DNA from: Anodontia alba
Lineage: Eukaryota > Mollusca > Bivalvia > Lucinida > Lucinidae
Direction of reading: 5' to 3'
Assembly (NCBI GenBank): GCA_964016985.1
Contig: OZ024830.1
Location: 79,311,852 to 79,375,851 of the forward strand
DNA: 64,000 nucleotides
Part shown: positions 24,642 through 59,602 of the stretch, piece after piece
How positions within the stretch are numbered: position 1 is the stretch's first letter
Layout: each line of letters begins with the position of its first letter
Position numbers and translations under genes: made by a program
The notes under the pieces: model-generated
Seen by the model: only the letters and a program-made list of their open reading frames with translations
Database searches by the model: none
Told to the model about the DNA's origin: nothing

Positions 24642-24936
24642 GCTGGCCTCGGTGGCTCATTTGGATACGCCGTCCGACTGGGGACCAGGAGGTCGCGGGT
24701 TCAACTCCCGCCGAGGTTGGCAACATTCTTGATTGATCATGAAATATTTTCTACGGTCATTCTCTCCCTTCCGCTGATTCAAGAAGGGCAGTTGTCAGTT
24801 TCTGGCAAAAGAATGTGCACAATACTGGTTAACCGCTTAGAGGACTGAGCCTGCGTGTGGTTAGGTAAACTAACTGCGCTAGACATGACCCCATTGGGTT
24901 GACTGGGCCGTAAAACCTCAACACAAACAAACAAAC
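24642..24936 (+). mobile_element. tRNA-headed SINE, family S1, copy 1
   Basis: The head has Pol III A box (GTGGCTCATTTGG) and B box (GGTTCAACTCC). The body contains TTCAAGAAGGGCAGTTGTCA and CCGCTTAGAGGACTGAG. The tail is GGGCCGTAAAACCTCAACAC followed by (AAAC)n. Length about 295 bp. Confidence 0.9.
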
Positions 24937-24959
24937 CTCCTCCATGTAAGATTTAATAT

Positions 24960-25540
24960 CTCAGAGACCATTCAGAAACATATATCAAACATATATTGTT
25001 GTTCAGTATGATAAGATGCATTCAGTGACACTGACTCTGGGTCCCCAGGTGTATGCCCCACCCCATCCAGTTCACATAAACCTTAATATCTCTGACACTG
25101 TTGAGGTCCCACTCACTTAAACATATATATATTATTGCTCATTATGATAAGACACCAACAGTCGGTCCCCAGTGGACTGTGGTATGCCCCACCCCATTCA
25201 AAAACCATTCAGATCTTTGCCAAGAATAATGGGTTTGAAAATACTTTTATCTTCTGATTTAGATTCCAGATACGACTGCAGTTTGCCAACCTTTTCTCCA
25301 TGCAAGAACCCCACAATAGACCTATATATCTTATTTGTATCTTTAATGCTGCTCTGAATACAAAATCTTTATCACATATAGCCATTTACATGTCAATAGA
25401 CTTAAAGCCAAGTGTATTGGTGAAGATATATGTGTCAGTTGACATACCTACATGTATGTATAAGATGAACAGTATCTTGACTGACAAACTGACTGCATGT
25501 ATGTCCACCGAGGTTAGATTTCCCAACCATCAATGACTGA
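24960..25540. repeat. Short degenerate repeat, otherwise empty
   Basis: ATTGTTGTTCAGTATGATAA and ATTATTGCTCATTATGATAA with TGCCCCACCCCATYCA occur twice (about 120 bp apart). Short open frames at 25172-25536 have no domain. Confidence 0.5.
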
Positions 25541-25606
25541 GATATGTATATACATCAAGAATTTGGGAGTTATCTATAAATTGAATACAGGTAGCCACTT
25601 TTTTTA

Positions 25607-27290
25607 GCTCACCTGAGCACAAAGTACTCAAGGTGAGCTGTTGTGATCAGTCAATGTCCGTCGTACTTTGTCTGTCGTTCATCATTCGCCTTCAACAATT
25701 GTTTCAAAAGCCTAGTCTTCCTACACCCCTGGGCCAGTGGACTCGAAACTTGGTAGGACGCATTGGGGTGACTTATAGATCAAAAATAGCAAAAATCATT
25801 CTGATCTGACATTCAAGATGGCAGCCATCTTCTCCTGAACCAAAATTAACTCGAAACTTAGTAGGAAGCATCGGGGATGACTTGTAGATGATAAATAGCT
25901 AAAATCATTTCAGTCAGAAATCCAAGATAGCCGCCATGGCAGCCATCTTGAAAATCTATTTTTAGCGTCTTCTCCTGAACCGAAAGGCCAACTGACTCCA
26001 AACTTGGTAATGGTAGGAAGCATTGGAGTGACTTCTAGATCAAAAATAGCTAAAATCATTCTGATAGAAAATCCAAGATGGCCGCCATGGAGGCCATCTT
26101 GAAAATATGTTGTTTGCTTCTTCTCATGAACCTAACGGTCAATAGACTCAAAACTTGGTAGGAAGCATCGGGGTGACTTGTAGATCAAAAATAGCTAAAA
26201 TAGTTCCGATCGGAAATCCAAAATGGCTGCCATGGTGGCCATTTTGAAAATCTTTTAATCGCTTCTTCTGAACTGAAAGGCCAATTGACTCCAAACTTGG
26301 TAGGAAGCATCGGGGTGACTTGCAAAAATAGCTAAAATCATTCCAATAGGATATCCAAGATGGCCACCATATTGAAAATCTATTTTTCTCTTCTTCTCCT
26401 GAAACGAAAGGCCAATTGATTTGAAACTTGGTAGGAAGCATCGGGATGACTTATCGATAAAAGAGAGCTAAAATCGTTCTGTTTGGAAATGCGAGATGGC
26501 CACCACGGCGGCCATTTTGAAAATATTTTCGCTTCTTCTCCTGAACCAAAAGGCCAAGTGACTGGAAAACTTGTAGGAAGCATCGGGATGACTTGTAGAT
26601 CAAAAATAGCAATTATTCCTATAAGAAATCCAAGATTGCTGCCATCTCGAAAATCTATTATTTGCTTCTACTCGTGAACCTAAAGGCCAATTGACTCGAA
26701 ACTTGGTAGGAAGCATGGGGTGACTTGTAGATCAAAAATAGCTAAAATAGTTCCGATTGGAATCCAAGATGGCCGCCATGGCGGCAGTCTTGAAGATCTA
26801 TTTTTCGCTTCTTCTCCTGAATCGAAAGGCAAACTGACTCGAAACTTGGTAAGAAGCATCGGGGTGACTTATAGATTAAAAAAGTTTACTTCTCCTGAAC
26901 CTAAAAGCCAATTGATCCAAAACTTGGTAGGATGCATCGGGGTGACTTGTATATCAAAAGTAGCTAAAATCCCTCCGATTGTATATCCAAGATGGCTGCC
27001 ATGGCAGCTATTTTCAAAATCTATTTTTGGCTTCTTTTGAACCGAAAGACCAATTTTTTTTAAATTTGGTGGGAAGCATAAGGGTGACTCGTAGATCAAA
27101 AATAACTAAAACTTATCCTATTAGAAATCAAAGATGGCCGCCATAGTGGCCATCTTGAAAATCAATTTTTTGCTTCTTCTCCTGAACCTAAAGGCCAATT
27201 GACTTTTAAACTTTGTAGGAGTCATCAGGGTGACTTGTAGATGAAAAATAGCTAAAATAGTTTCATTTGGAAACGCAAGATAGCCGCCAT
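25607..27290 (+). repeat. Array of about 140 bp units led by the AGCTCACCTGAGC hairpin
   Basis: Same leader hairpin as at 16151, then about eleven units with CCTGAACCGAAAGGCCAATT, GAAACTTGGTAGGAAGCATC, GGGGTGACTTGTAGATCAAA and AAGATGGCCGCCATGGCGGC. Each unit carries its own small palindrome (GGCCGCCATGGCGGCC). Confidence 0.9.
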
Positions 27291-27294
27291 GGCT

Positions 27295-27655
27295 TTGCAT
27301 CCTTTCGTCTGTCTGTCATGTTATCTCCTCCAGGGCTCCTAAACCACTGGTCGGAACTCAACCAAACTTGCTATATCACTTTCCCTCATTGTAAAGATGT
27401 GCTAGAGCAACATTATTTTTTGATGTGTTGGTCATCCGTTCATCTATTCTTCACACTATCTCCTAAACCACAGGGCAGAATTCAACCAATATTGCTACAT
27501 TACTTACCCTCATGGTAAGGGTGTGCGCAAGCAACATTTTTTTCTGTCCGTCAGGTGTCCGTCCAACAGGCTATCATCTAAATCATTGGGCAGAATCGAA
27601 CCAAGCTTGCTATATGACCTCCCCTCATGGTCAGGATGTAGAAGAGCAAGTCTGT
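27295..27655 (+). repeat. Three-unit tandem repeat
   Basis: Units of about 120 bp share CTCCTAAACCAC, GGGCAGAATTCAACCAA and TTGCTATATCACTTCCCTCA. Confidence 0.75.
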
Positions 27656-27688
27656 CTCTCCGTCATGCTATTAGCAACATTAGCAAAG

Positions 27689-27991
27689 TTAGTTTGTTTT
27701 GAGGTTTTACGGCCCAGTCAACCAAATGGGGTCATGTCGAGCGCGGTCAGTTTACTTCACCACACATTAACTGGGCATGCTTAGTTCTCTAAGCGGTTAA
27801 CCAGTATTGTGCACATCCTTTTGCCAGAAACTGACAACTACCCTTCTTGAATCAACTGAAGGGAGAGAATGACCGTAGAAAATATTTCATGATCTATCTC
27901 CACGAAAGAATGTTGCCGACCTCAGCGGGGATTGAACCCGCGACCTTCTGGTCTTCTGTCGGACGGCGATCCAACTGAGCCACCAAGGCCG
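27689..27991 (-). mobile_element. tRNA-headed SINE S1, copy 2, with 15 bp target duplication
   Basis: Full length on the minus strand. GCAACATTAGCAAAG is present on both sides (27674-27688 and 27992-28006), a textbook LINE-mediated insertion. Confidence 0.93.
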
Positions 27992-28067
27992 GCAACATTA
28001 GCAAAGAGTGTGGGGACTGGCAATGGCACGCCATGAAATCATTTCTGTGGTCGTTCTCCCTCTTCCG

Positions 28068-28376
28068 ATAGCCGGCCTCGGTGGCTCAGTTGGATGCACC
28101 GTCCGACTGGAGACCAGGAGGTCGCGGGTTCTACCCCTGCCGAGGTCAGCAACATTCTTTTGTGGAGACTGATCATGAAATATTTTCTATGGTCATTCTC
28201 TCCCTTCTGCTGATTCAAGAAGGGCAGTTGTCAGTGTCTGGCGAAAGAATGTGCACAATACTGGTTAACCGCTTAGAGGACTAAGCCTGCTCAGTAAACG
28301 TGTGGTAAGGTAAACTGACCGCGCTTGACATAACCCCATTGGGTTGACTGGGCCGTAAAACCTCAACACAAACAAA
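28068..28376 (+). mobile_element. tRNA-headed SINE S1, copy 3, nested in an older S1 copy
   Basis: Full length with head GCCGGCCTCGGTGGCTCAG. TCTCCCTCTTCCG is duplicated at 28055-28067 and 28377-28389. The sequence on both sides is the body of an older S1 element (28020-28055, then CTGATTCAAGAAGGGCAG). Confidence 0.92.
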
Positions 28377-28455
28377 TCTCCCTCTTCCGCTGATTCAAGA
28401 AGGGCAGTTGTCAGCTACTGACAGAATCAGAATATTTTACTGGTATACATTCTAA

Positions 28456-28511
28456 TATTTTTTTCATATTTCTGCTCAAAACAGATTGTGGGTACTCGTT
28501 AGAACTGCCTT
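28456..28511 (-). repeat. P1 MITE fragment
   Basis: TTTTTTTCATATTTCTGCTC and GGGTACTCGTTAGAACTGCC match one half of the P1 centre; the element stops at the loop. A half palindrome like this is typical of breakage during replication or repair. Confidence 0.8.
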
Positions 28512-29150
28512 TAGTGTATATATATTCTTACATCAAGAGTCTATATATATTCTTACATCAAGATCAATGAATGTCATTAGACATGTTTACCAGTAAATAT
28601 CTGATCAATGATTTAGTACAGAAAATTAAGTATTTTCTCGTAAGTTTAACTCAGCAAATTCTATGCATTTCGATACTTGATTTTTACCCATACGGGTGAG
28701 GTGTGTGCATGATGATAGGTTCGATGTGTATTTTTTACAACAAAATATGAAATTATTTTCAATCTTTTGTTCCGAATTATCGGTCACTGGTGAACCGTCC
28801 TGATGGATTTTTTTTGCGATGTCGTTAACGTGACAAACATCAGCGATTAATAGGTAAAACAGGCTTGGAATTCAGTAGTTGAGACTATTAAGAGTTTGTA
28901 TGAAAAAAAAACAAAAAAAAACTTTTAAAACCGTTGCATAAAACAAAATAATGATAATAATAATAGCGAAAGCGACACAAAGTCGCCTGTTTTAAGCGGT
29001 CGCATAAAAAACTAGGAATTAAAGTTTAAACGAAAAAAGAGATTCATAATTCAATAAGTAAATCGTTCAAAATGATAGCTAGACAGATTTTAGGAATGTT
29101 TTGTTTCACACGCAATTCAGATTAATTGTAAGTAAATAATTTGAATGATT
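28512..29150. other. No feature recognised
   Basis: AT-rich sequence downstream of the HSD17B14-like gene, without exon-like frames or known repeats. Confidence 0.5.
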
Positions 29151-29152
29151 TT

Positions 29153-29158
29153 TTTATT
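29153..29158 (-). promoter_or_regulatory. Candidate polyadenylation signal AATAAA
   Basis: The first AATAAA on the minus strand after the stop codon lies about 265 nt downstream. If used, the 3'UTR would include the GGAACGACCG repeat at 29190-29335. Confidence 0.3.
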
Positions 29159-29189
29159 GTAAATTATTATCACAATAACGCGAACACGA

Positions 29190-29335
29190 ATGAATGGAAT
29201 GGAACGGAACGGCGGTCATGATTATGGAGCGATTGGAACGGACCGACCGATACCGCTATATTAACCGGAACGACCGTGGACCGGGACCGGAACGACCGAG
29301 GACCGGGACTGGAACGACCGTGGACCGGTAAAATG
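29190..29335. repeat. GGAACGACCG repeat, locus 2
   Basis: CGGAACGACCGTGGACCGGG, GACCGGAACGACCGAGGACC and similar. It lies in the presumed 3'UTR of the HSD17B14-like gene. Confidence 0.75.
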
Positions 29336-29422
29336 GTTAACTTAACCCCTGACTGGACTGTATATGTTTTCGTGGAATAACGGATAAAGTTTATACAACA
29401 CATCGAATCTTTCACATACTGA

Positions 29423-53843
<24,421 letters not shown>

Positions 53844-53857
53844 TATGTTGCATCAAA
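53844..53857 (-). other. Possible 5'UTR end with splice acceptor
   Basis: The minus strand reads TTTTATTTAG immediately before 53857, 14 nt upstream of the ATG. This is a good acceptor with a T-rich tract, so the 5'UTR probably continues in an upstream exon. I could not identify that exon or a promoter. Confidence 0.35.
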
Positions 53858-54001
53858 CTAAATAAAATATAAAGATAACACTGAGAACAGACTAATCTTC
53901 TATTTTCACTTTTGTGTTGCATGTATATATGCAGCAATGAATGACAGCTGTCTTTCAAGTCCAATGGTGAAAATCCCACAGACATATTCCAAATACTTAT
54001 T

Positions 54002-54605
54002 TGTAGTAGTGATAGGTATATGATACACTTGTACTGCCTTGCGGTAGAAGCCGGCTTTTATAGCGACGTGGTAGAGTGTTGGACTTTGAGTCCACCGGAC
54101 CGGGTTCGACCCCCGGTCGGGGAAAAATATTGTAACAGGTGAAAAAATGGAAATAATATTTTCCCCGACCGGGGGTCGAACCCGGTCTGCTGGACTCAAA
54201 GTCCTCCACTGGTTTTTCAAGCCGGCTTTTATAGCGATGCGGTAGAGTGTTGGCCTGTAACGCAGACGGCCCGGGTTCGATCCCCGGCTGCGGCATTGGT
54301 GATTAGAATTTTTTCACCTGTTACATCTGGCGCCCAACGTAAATAACCCCATTTGACGGGCTTGGTGGCCCAAGAGGCTTGGTGGCCTAGTATTGAGTGG
54401 TTGCTCAAATTGAGATTCGTGGGCGAATCTTAAAATGGAAGGGGAATATGTAGTAGTGATAGGTATATGATACACTTGTACTGCCTTGCGGTACAAACCG
54501 GCTTTTATAGCAATGCGGTAGAGTGTTGGCCTGTAACGCAGACGGCCCGGGTTCGATCCCCGGCTGCGGCATTGGTGATTAGAATTTTTTCACCTGTTAC
54601 ATATT
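54002..54605 (+). repeat. Tandem tRNA-like units
   Basis: Four tRNA-like units of about 75 bp: 54050-54122 (+), 54160-54232 (-), 54232-54296 (+) and 54498-54572 (+). Each has GGTAGAGTGTTGG and GGGTTCGA. The first and second form an inverted pair around TGTAACAGGTGAAAAAATGG. The last two are followed by TGATTAGAATTTTTTCACCT. A leader GTAGTAGTGATAGGTATATG precedes the unit at 54002 and again at 54447, so a 445 bp block is duplicated. Loops suggest Gln(TTG)- and Tyr(GTA)-like anticodons, but acceptor stems do not pair. Confidence 0.72.
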
Positions 54606-55260
54606 GCCATGTGAATATTTTATTTGCATCTCATAAACAAGGAACAATTGAAGTAATTTTTATCTGTGAAATATTTCAAAATGTTTAAAATATTTTAATT
54701 GGCAAATTTTCGGGCTGTGTATGCTAAAATACATATGGAATTATTATGATGTGAAGATTTTACTTGCATCTCATTAATATGCACGTGAAAAAAATTACGT
54801 GATTGTTATCTATGAATAATTTCAAAATGTTTAAAATATTTTAATTTGCCAATATTGGGACAGGTGTGTGAATCGTAAGGTATTACGTTGATATATATCT
54901 TCATGAGAGTCACTTAGCGTTCAGCAGGTCAAAATTGTAACTTTCAGCGGAAAGAGAAAGAGAAAACGGTTGTAAAAAAGTGTGACCTCAATTAACCATC
55001 ATCCAATGCATATTTAAACTGTAACGTAATCAATTTATAATAAATAAAAAAAATAGTTTGAAGATAAGCTCTAAATATTCAGTCCAAAAGAATATTAACG
55101 CATTTGATTAAAATTACCAATCGGGAATAAAACCATAGAGATCAAAGCAACATTTGAATTTAAAGAACCGGTGGTGGCTTAATATGGTAGAATAGTGCAG
55201 TCTGGGGTAGTAATTTACTAATCTATAAATAGTAACGCAAGTTAATACGTTTTTTGAATC
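54606..55260. other. No gene seen
   Basis: ATTTCAAAATGTTTAAAATA with TTTTAATT occurs twice (54666 and 54820), a short duplication. Otherwise featureless and AT-rich. Confidence 0.55.
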
Positions 55261-55264
55261 AACA

Positions 55265-55980
55265 ACATTTTTATACCCCGCCACACGTTAGTAGCGGGAT
55301 ATTATGTTTTCACGTTGGCTGTCCATCAGTCTGTCCGGGCACACGAAGCGGCGTACGGTATATAGGGTATTTTTTTACATTAATCCCTTTATTCTGTAGA
55401 CTACTAGTGGGTACTTTTATCTTACTGTTGGGTATTTTTTAACATAGAAAACACCCAATAAATGCCTGAACATGGGAACGTTCGTCCGCTCGTCCGTCGT
55501 CCGTACATCCGTCCGTCCGTATTTTCGTTGCTGGATGATAACTTTAGTAAATGTCAATGGGTTTTCACCAAATTTGGTATGTGCATTTTGAAGAAATCTA
55601 GTTTGTTATTGCTGGTAATTGTCAAATTTCGTCAATTTTTGAAAAAAACAAAAAAAAGTTATCTGCCCGCGACACGTCGGTATTTTCGTTTCCTGATGAT
55701 ATCTTTAGTAAATATCAATGGATTTTCACTCATCTTTATATGTGCATTAATATTGTGGAGCTCTGGTTAGGGTTGCAAATGGCCAAATTTTGTTAATTAC
55801 TGACAGAGTTATCTGCACGCGACACGTCCAGATTTTTTTGTTTCCGGATAATAACGAGTAAATATCAATGGATTTTCAATAAACTTGGTTTTCGGTATAG
55901 ATATTGTGGAGATCTGGTTTTAGGAGTTTAGGTTTTAAAACGCAAATTTTGTCAATTTTTGTAATACGATAATGGCGGAG
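55265..55980 (+). repeat. TATACCCCGCC-led tandem repeat
   Basis: Starts ATACCCCGCCACACGTTAGT, then three units of about 150 bp sharing TTTCCGGATGATAAC, AATATCAATGGATTTTCACC and TGTGGAGATCTGGTT. Same family as 17850-18790. Confidence 0.82.
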
Positions 55981-56095
55981 TATTTTCATGTTTCTATTCA
56001 TATTTTGTTTTCAACGTATTTGTTATCACAACAATATCTTTAATTTTAAATATTAATAACAAAACTATCTTTAATTTGAAATATTCATTGTAATA

Positions 56096-56413
56096 CAATC
56101 GACTCTCGTTATCTCGAACTCGCTTATCTCGAATAACCGCTTATCTCGAAGTGAAAATCTGGTCCCTGCCGAAACATGAACATCTAACAACAGACAAAAA
56201 ATATTGTGGAAAAGAGGAGAAATTGCTCTCCTCTTTTCCACAATATTTTCAATATATCTCCATCTTCAGGAGTCAAGTTACATATTCATTTGTGAAATGT
56301 GGTTGTTCGATCTATTTTTTTTCCTCAATTCTGCAAATCTGCTATGTCGAAGTACGGATATTTCGAAGTAATTAAGAGAGTCCCTTCGACTTCGAGATAA
56401 CGAGAGTCGACAT
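56096..56413. mobile_element. pogo/Tigger-like MITE
   Basis: TIR TCGACTCTCGTTATCTCGA at both ends, flanked by TA (56094-56095 and 56414-56415). The interior has CGCTTATCTCGAA repeats and a perfect 23 bp palindrome at 56198-56249 (AAAATATTGTGGAAAAGAGG and inverse). Non-coding. The TIR wording is typical of pogo/Tigger elements. Confidence 0.82.
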
Positions 56414-56931
56414 TAATATATTTAATTTGAAATACTCTTCAAATAGACGATTCGTCATCTTTAATGTTTGATTCATATTTTGATTTATTATTATCAAAGT
56501 ACGTTGACACATACCTCTAAAATAATAAAGAATAAATCCAGGGTTCAGTATTAATGTCCTTAGATGAAAACAACTGTCATAAATGACCTATATATAGGTA
56601 ATTGTCACCGATTCTATCCAGTGACCTGTAAGAAAATGGCTGCGAGAGTCTATAATTTTAATTGAGTGTTTGAGTGTTTGTTTACCATATTTACATTATA
56701 GTTTAAAATAAACCTGGTGCGGATCTAGAGGGAGGCGTGGGTAGGGGCGGGCTTCGTGGGGTTCAGTCAAACCTCTGTTTGACTTAAAATTTCATTTTCA
56801 GAAATTTTGAATTTGATATTTTTTGATACCGTAAATACCCTTATAAATATTCGCTTATCTTACTCTTTAACCTTTTACTTTCAACAAGTCGTATCTGTGA
56901 ACGTCTCTAAATTGCAGGATTGATGGCAAGC

Positions 56932-56990
56932 AGTATAGACCCTGATTGGACGCCGTGTTCTGCGGCGTCTGATCTGGGTCTGAACTGTCT
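56932..56990. repeat. Palindrome family P2, copy 4
   Basis: GCAGTATAGACCCTGATTGG, ACGCCGTG, loop TTCT, then GCGGCGTCTGATCTGGGTC. More mismatches than the other copies. Confidence 0.85.
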
Positions 56991-57064
56991 GCTCAGGTCA
57001 GTCTGTCCGAAAACATATAGAAAGTAAGTATGGTAATTTGATCAAATCGGCAAAACCCTTAAAA

Positions 57065-57120
57065 ATGCTGATTTCACCACCCCCCCCCACACCCCCCCGC
57101 CCCCCCCCCCCCCACCCCCC
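57065..57120. repeat. C-rich low-complexity tract
   Basis: Interrupted poly-C (CACCCCCCCCCACACCCCCC and on). Confidence 0.93.
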
Positions 57121-57851
57121 GACCCGCTCCAAAATAAATAAATAAATAAACAAGAAATAATCCAGGATTAGGTCCTGATATAACCACGTTCATTGAGCTG
57201 AGGCTTCTGGTGCCCAGCAGTACTACTTCGAAAACAAACACTGAAACCAGAATGTCACAAGTCACAGGAAAAGGTAAAACTATACGTATACAAATTCGGA
57301 CAGACAAATCTGAGCAAAAAAAAAAAGTGCAGTGCCAGATCATACGCCGGTCTGATGGCGTCTTATCAGAGTTCTCACTGTTTGCTACTTTCCAGCAGTT
57401 TAGACGTATAAACTGCAATTTATTAAATGAAGAACGTTTAGGACAGTATTGCGTTCGAATATTTAGGGTAAATATGGTCTAAATAACCAGTGGGACGAGT
57501 ATTGATATTTAATTAAACGTTACGGTGTTTTGAAGTCCGTATCTTGTCAGATCAAACTGACTTGTCAGGTTGACCTGTCCCCTGTAACCTTTATCATTAT
57601 CTGGGCGGATTCTGCAAGTAATAAATTGATGATATTTTCTAGAAAATAGACGGGCATTTCATGCATGCAAATTGCCTCCTCGGGACACATTTTGCATGAA
57701 ATGTCAAAGCCTATTTTCTGGAACAAATAAGCCTGGAAAAATTTTTCAAAATGTCGTTTGATCATTTGTTTTACCCAGCATACGAAATGTGTGTGCTTAT
57801 CATACTGAAAGATAATTGTATTTGATTATTAAACTATCTGTAAATTCAAAT

Positions 57852-58126
57852 CATCACGAAAACACGCTTATATAATTTTGACCCCCTTAAACCCCACTTT
57901 TATACAGTAAAACTGGGGTTTACAGGGGTATACATTATTTTTCTTATTTTGCTAAAAACATCGATTGTGGGCATTCGTTAGAGCCGCCTCGCCGAGACGG
58001 TTCTAACGAATACACACAATCTCTGTTCTGAGAAGAGATATAAAAAATGTCAGAATTTTTTATCTAAATAAATTCCTTTTTTGGTTGTAAAACTTTTAAT
58101 ACATTTGAATAGGTGTTTTCGTAATG
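57852..58126 (+). mobile_element. Palindromic MITE P1, copy 9 (orientation A)
   Basis: Full length. Both arms of the core carry a paired change, ATTCGTTAG with CTAACGAAT in place of ACTCGTTAG with CTAACGAGT. Confidence 0.88.
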
Positions 58127-58336
58127 TATAATAATGAACGTTTGACCGTTAATAAATACAAACCATCTTCGCATTAAAATATAATAAGAATAGTAGCTGT
58201 CCAAACTTTAAATGAAAACGCATATCAAATAATAAACCTGTGCCAGAAATCAAAAACCTATTCAGCTGACGAAAATTTAATGAAAATCGCTTGAAAATAA
58301 GAAAGTAATTGGTCCGAGAATATATTGAACTCGTGG

Positions 58337-58835
58337 GGGGGGGGGGGGGAGGGGGGGGGGAGGGGGGAGGGGTGGTAACTTAGGGGTAATTTTGGTACGG
58401 GTGTGCGACCCAGTATTTCAAAACCAATCCCATTCATATACCTGGCCTTCGAAAAAACGGACCCATTCATATACTTGATCATCCAAAATGTTGACCTATT
58501 CATATACTGCCCTTTGAATTTTGTACCCATTTTTTGCTGGTTATTACACAAATATCACAGTAAATTCATGTAATACCAAGAGGATAAGCAGCCTCGAAAA
58601 ATCTCTGAGCGAAAAATATGTGCATATACCTGGATGTCAGAAAAATGGGGCCTTTCACATAGGAATCCAGAAAAATCGGGCCATTCATATACTTTTTGTT
58701 GAAAAAAGGGGGCCAATCATATACCTGGCAGCGCTGAAAAAGGGGGCTATTTGGCACGCACATCTGTACTATGCCATATATAGGAAGTTATCCACCTCCC
58801 CCCCCCTCCCCTCCCCTTCCCCTCCAACCCCCCGA
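58337..58835 (-). repeat. YMNG foldback element, full copy
   Basis: Poly-G (58337-58370) and poly-C (58797-58815) edges. Next to them, GGTACGGGTGTGCG and CGCACATCTGTACTATG are imperfect inverted repeats. In between are direct repeats of about 39 bp built on CATTCATATAC; the minus strand reads GQYMNRSTF, IKYMNGSVFSKARYMNG, and further on ARYMNG/SYVKGPIFL variants. The right end recurs at 39395-39512, the left end at 40198-40345. Confidence 0.72.
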
Positions 58836-58971
58836 GATATTGAAATTTCTGCGAGTTAGTGACGTCATAACCACCTAATTAAATATGCAAACATATTTAC
58901 AAAATTTAATAAGTTACGTCTAAAAAAGCAACATCTATGGCTATATACCTCTAAATATGTTCCTTCACATA

Positions 58972-59308
58972 AGTCGAACCTCAGTAACACGATCATCTTT
59001 GGGGCCATGTAAATTTGTTCGAGGTATGCGTAGTTCGAGTCACTGAGGGTTAATCATAGAGCCACGTCAGGAGGCAAATGTCGATAACTTAGGGATTGTT
59101 TGGACAATAATGGTATGTTGAGTGTACTCATTAGAATCGCCTCGATGAGGCGATTCTTATGAGTACAGACAACATACAATTCATGATAAAATAAGACAAT
59201 TTCTTTTAATTTTTTTACTTGAGCTAAAAACAAGAAAATTGGAGAGACTCAAAAATAAGTTCGAATTAGCCATGGTAAACGAGAAATTGGTGTTCGAGCT
59301 ATTGACTG
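58972..59308. mobile_element. TCGAAC-type MITE, copy 1, with P1-like core
   Basis: Ends GTCGAACCTCAGTAACACGA and GTTCGAGCTATTGACTGTA are imperfect inverted repeats next to TA. At 59113-59172 it holds GTACTCATTAGAATCGCCTC, loop, inverse, the same core as the P1 MITEs. Confidence 0.72.
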
Positions 59309-59602
59309 TAAATATATTATACTTCAAATTAGCTGGCATAGACAGCACATTTCTGTCAATAGACAACCTTATGCTTGTCTTTAAAAATATAAATATCTAA
59401 GTAAGTATTCGAAATAGCGGCTATAAACCGTTAAAGAAGCTTTAAAATTGTCTTTTAGGTTTGTTAATAGATTTTGAACAAAGGCGTGTAATTGTGCTTG
59501 GTTTCTTAAAGTAGATATGTTTAGACAAACTGCACTTAGTGAGCCGTTCCTTAGAGTATTCCATAAATGCCAAGCAATTACAAAGGCCTACAAAATTAGA
59601 TA

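Noticed and set aside
54050..54572. Functional tRNA-Gln or tRNA-Tyr genes
   Set aside because: A and B boxes are present but acceptor stems do not pair and copies are tandem/inverted, so they are tRNA-derived repeats.
57210..57482. 90-codon plus-strand frame
   Set aside because: Contains a degenerate P2-type piece (GATCATACGCCGGTCTGATG); no domain or splice signals.
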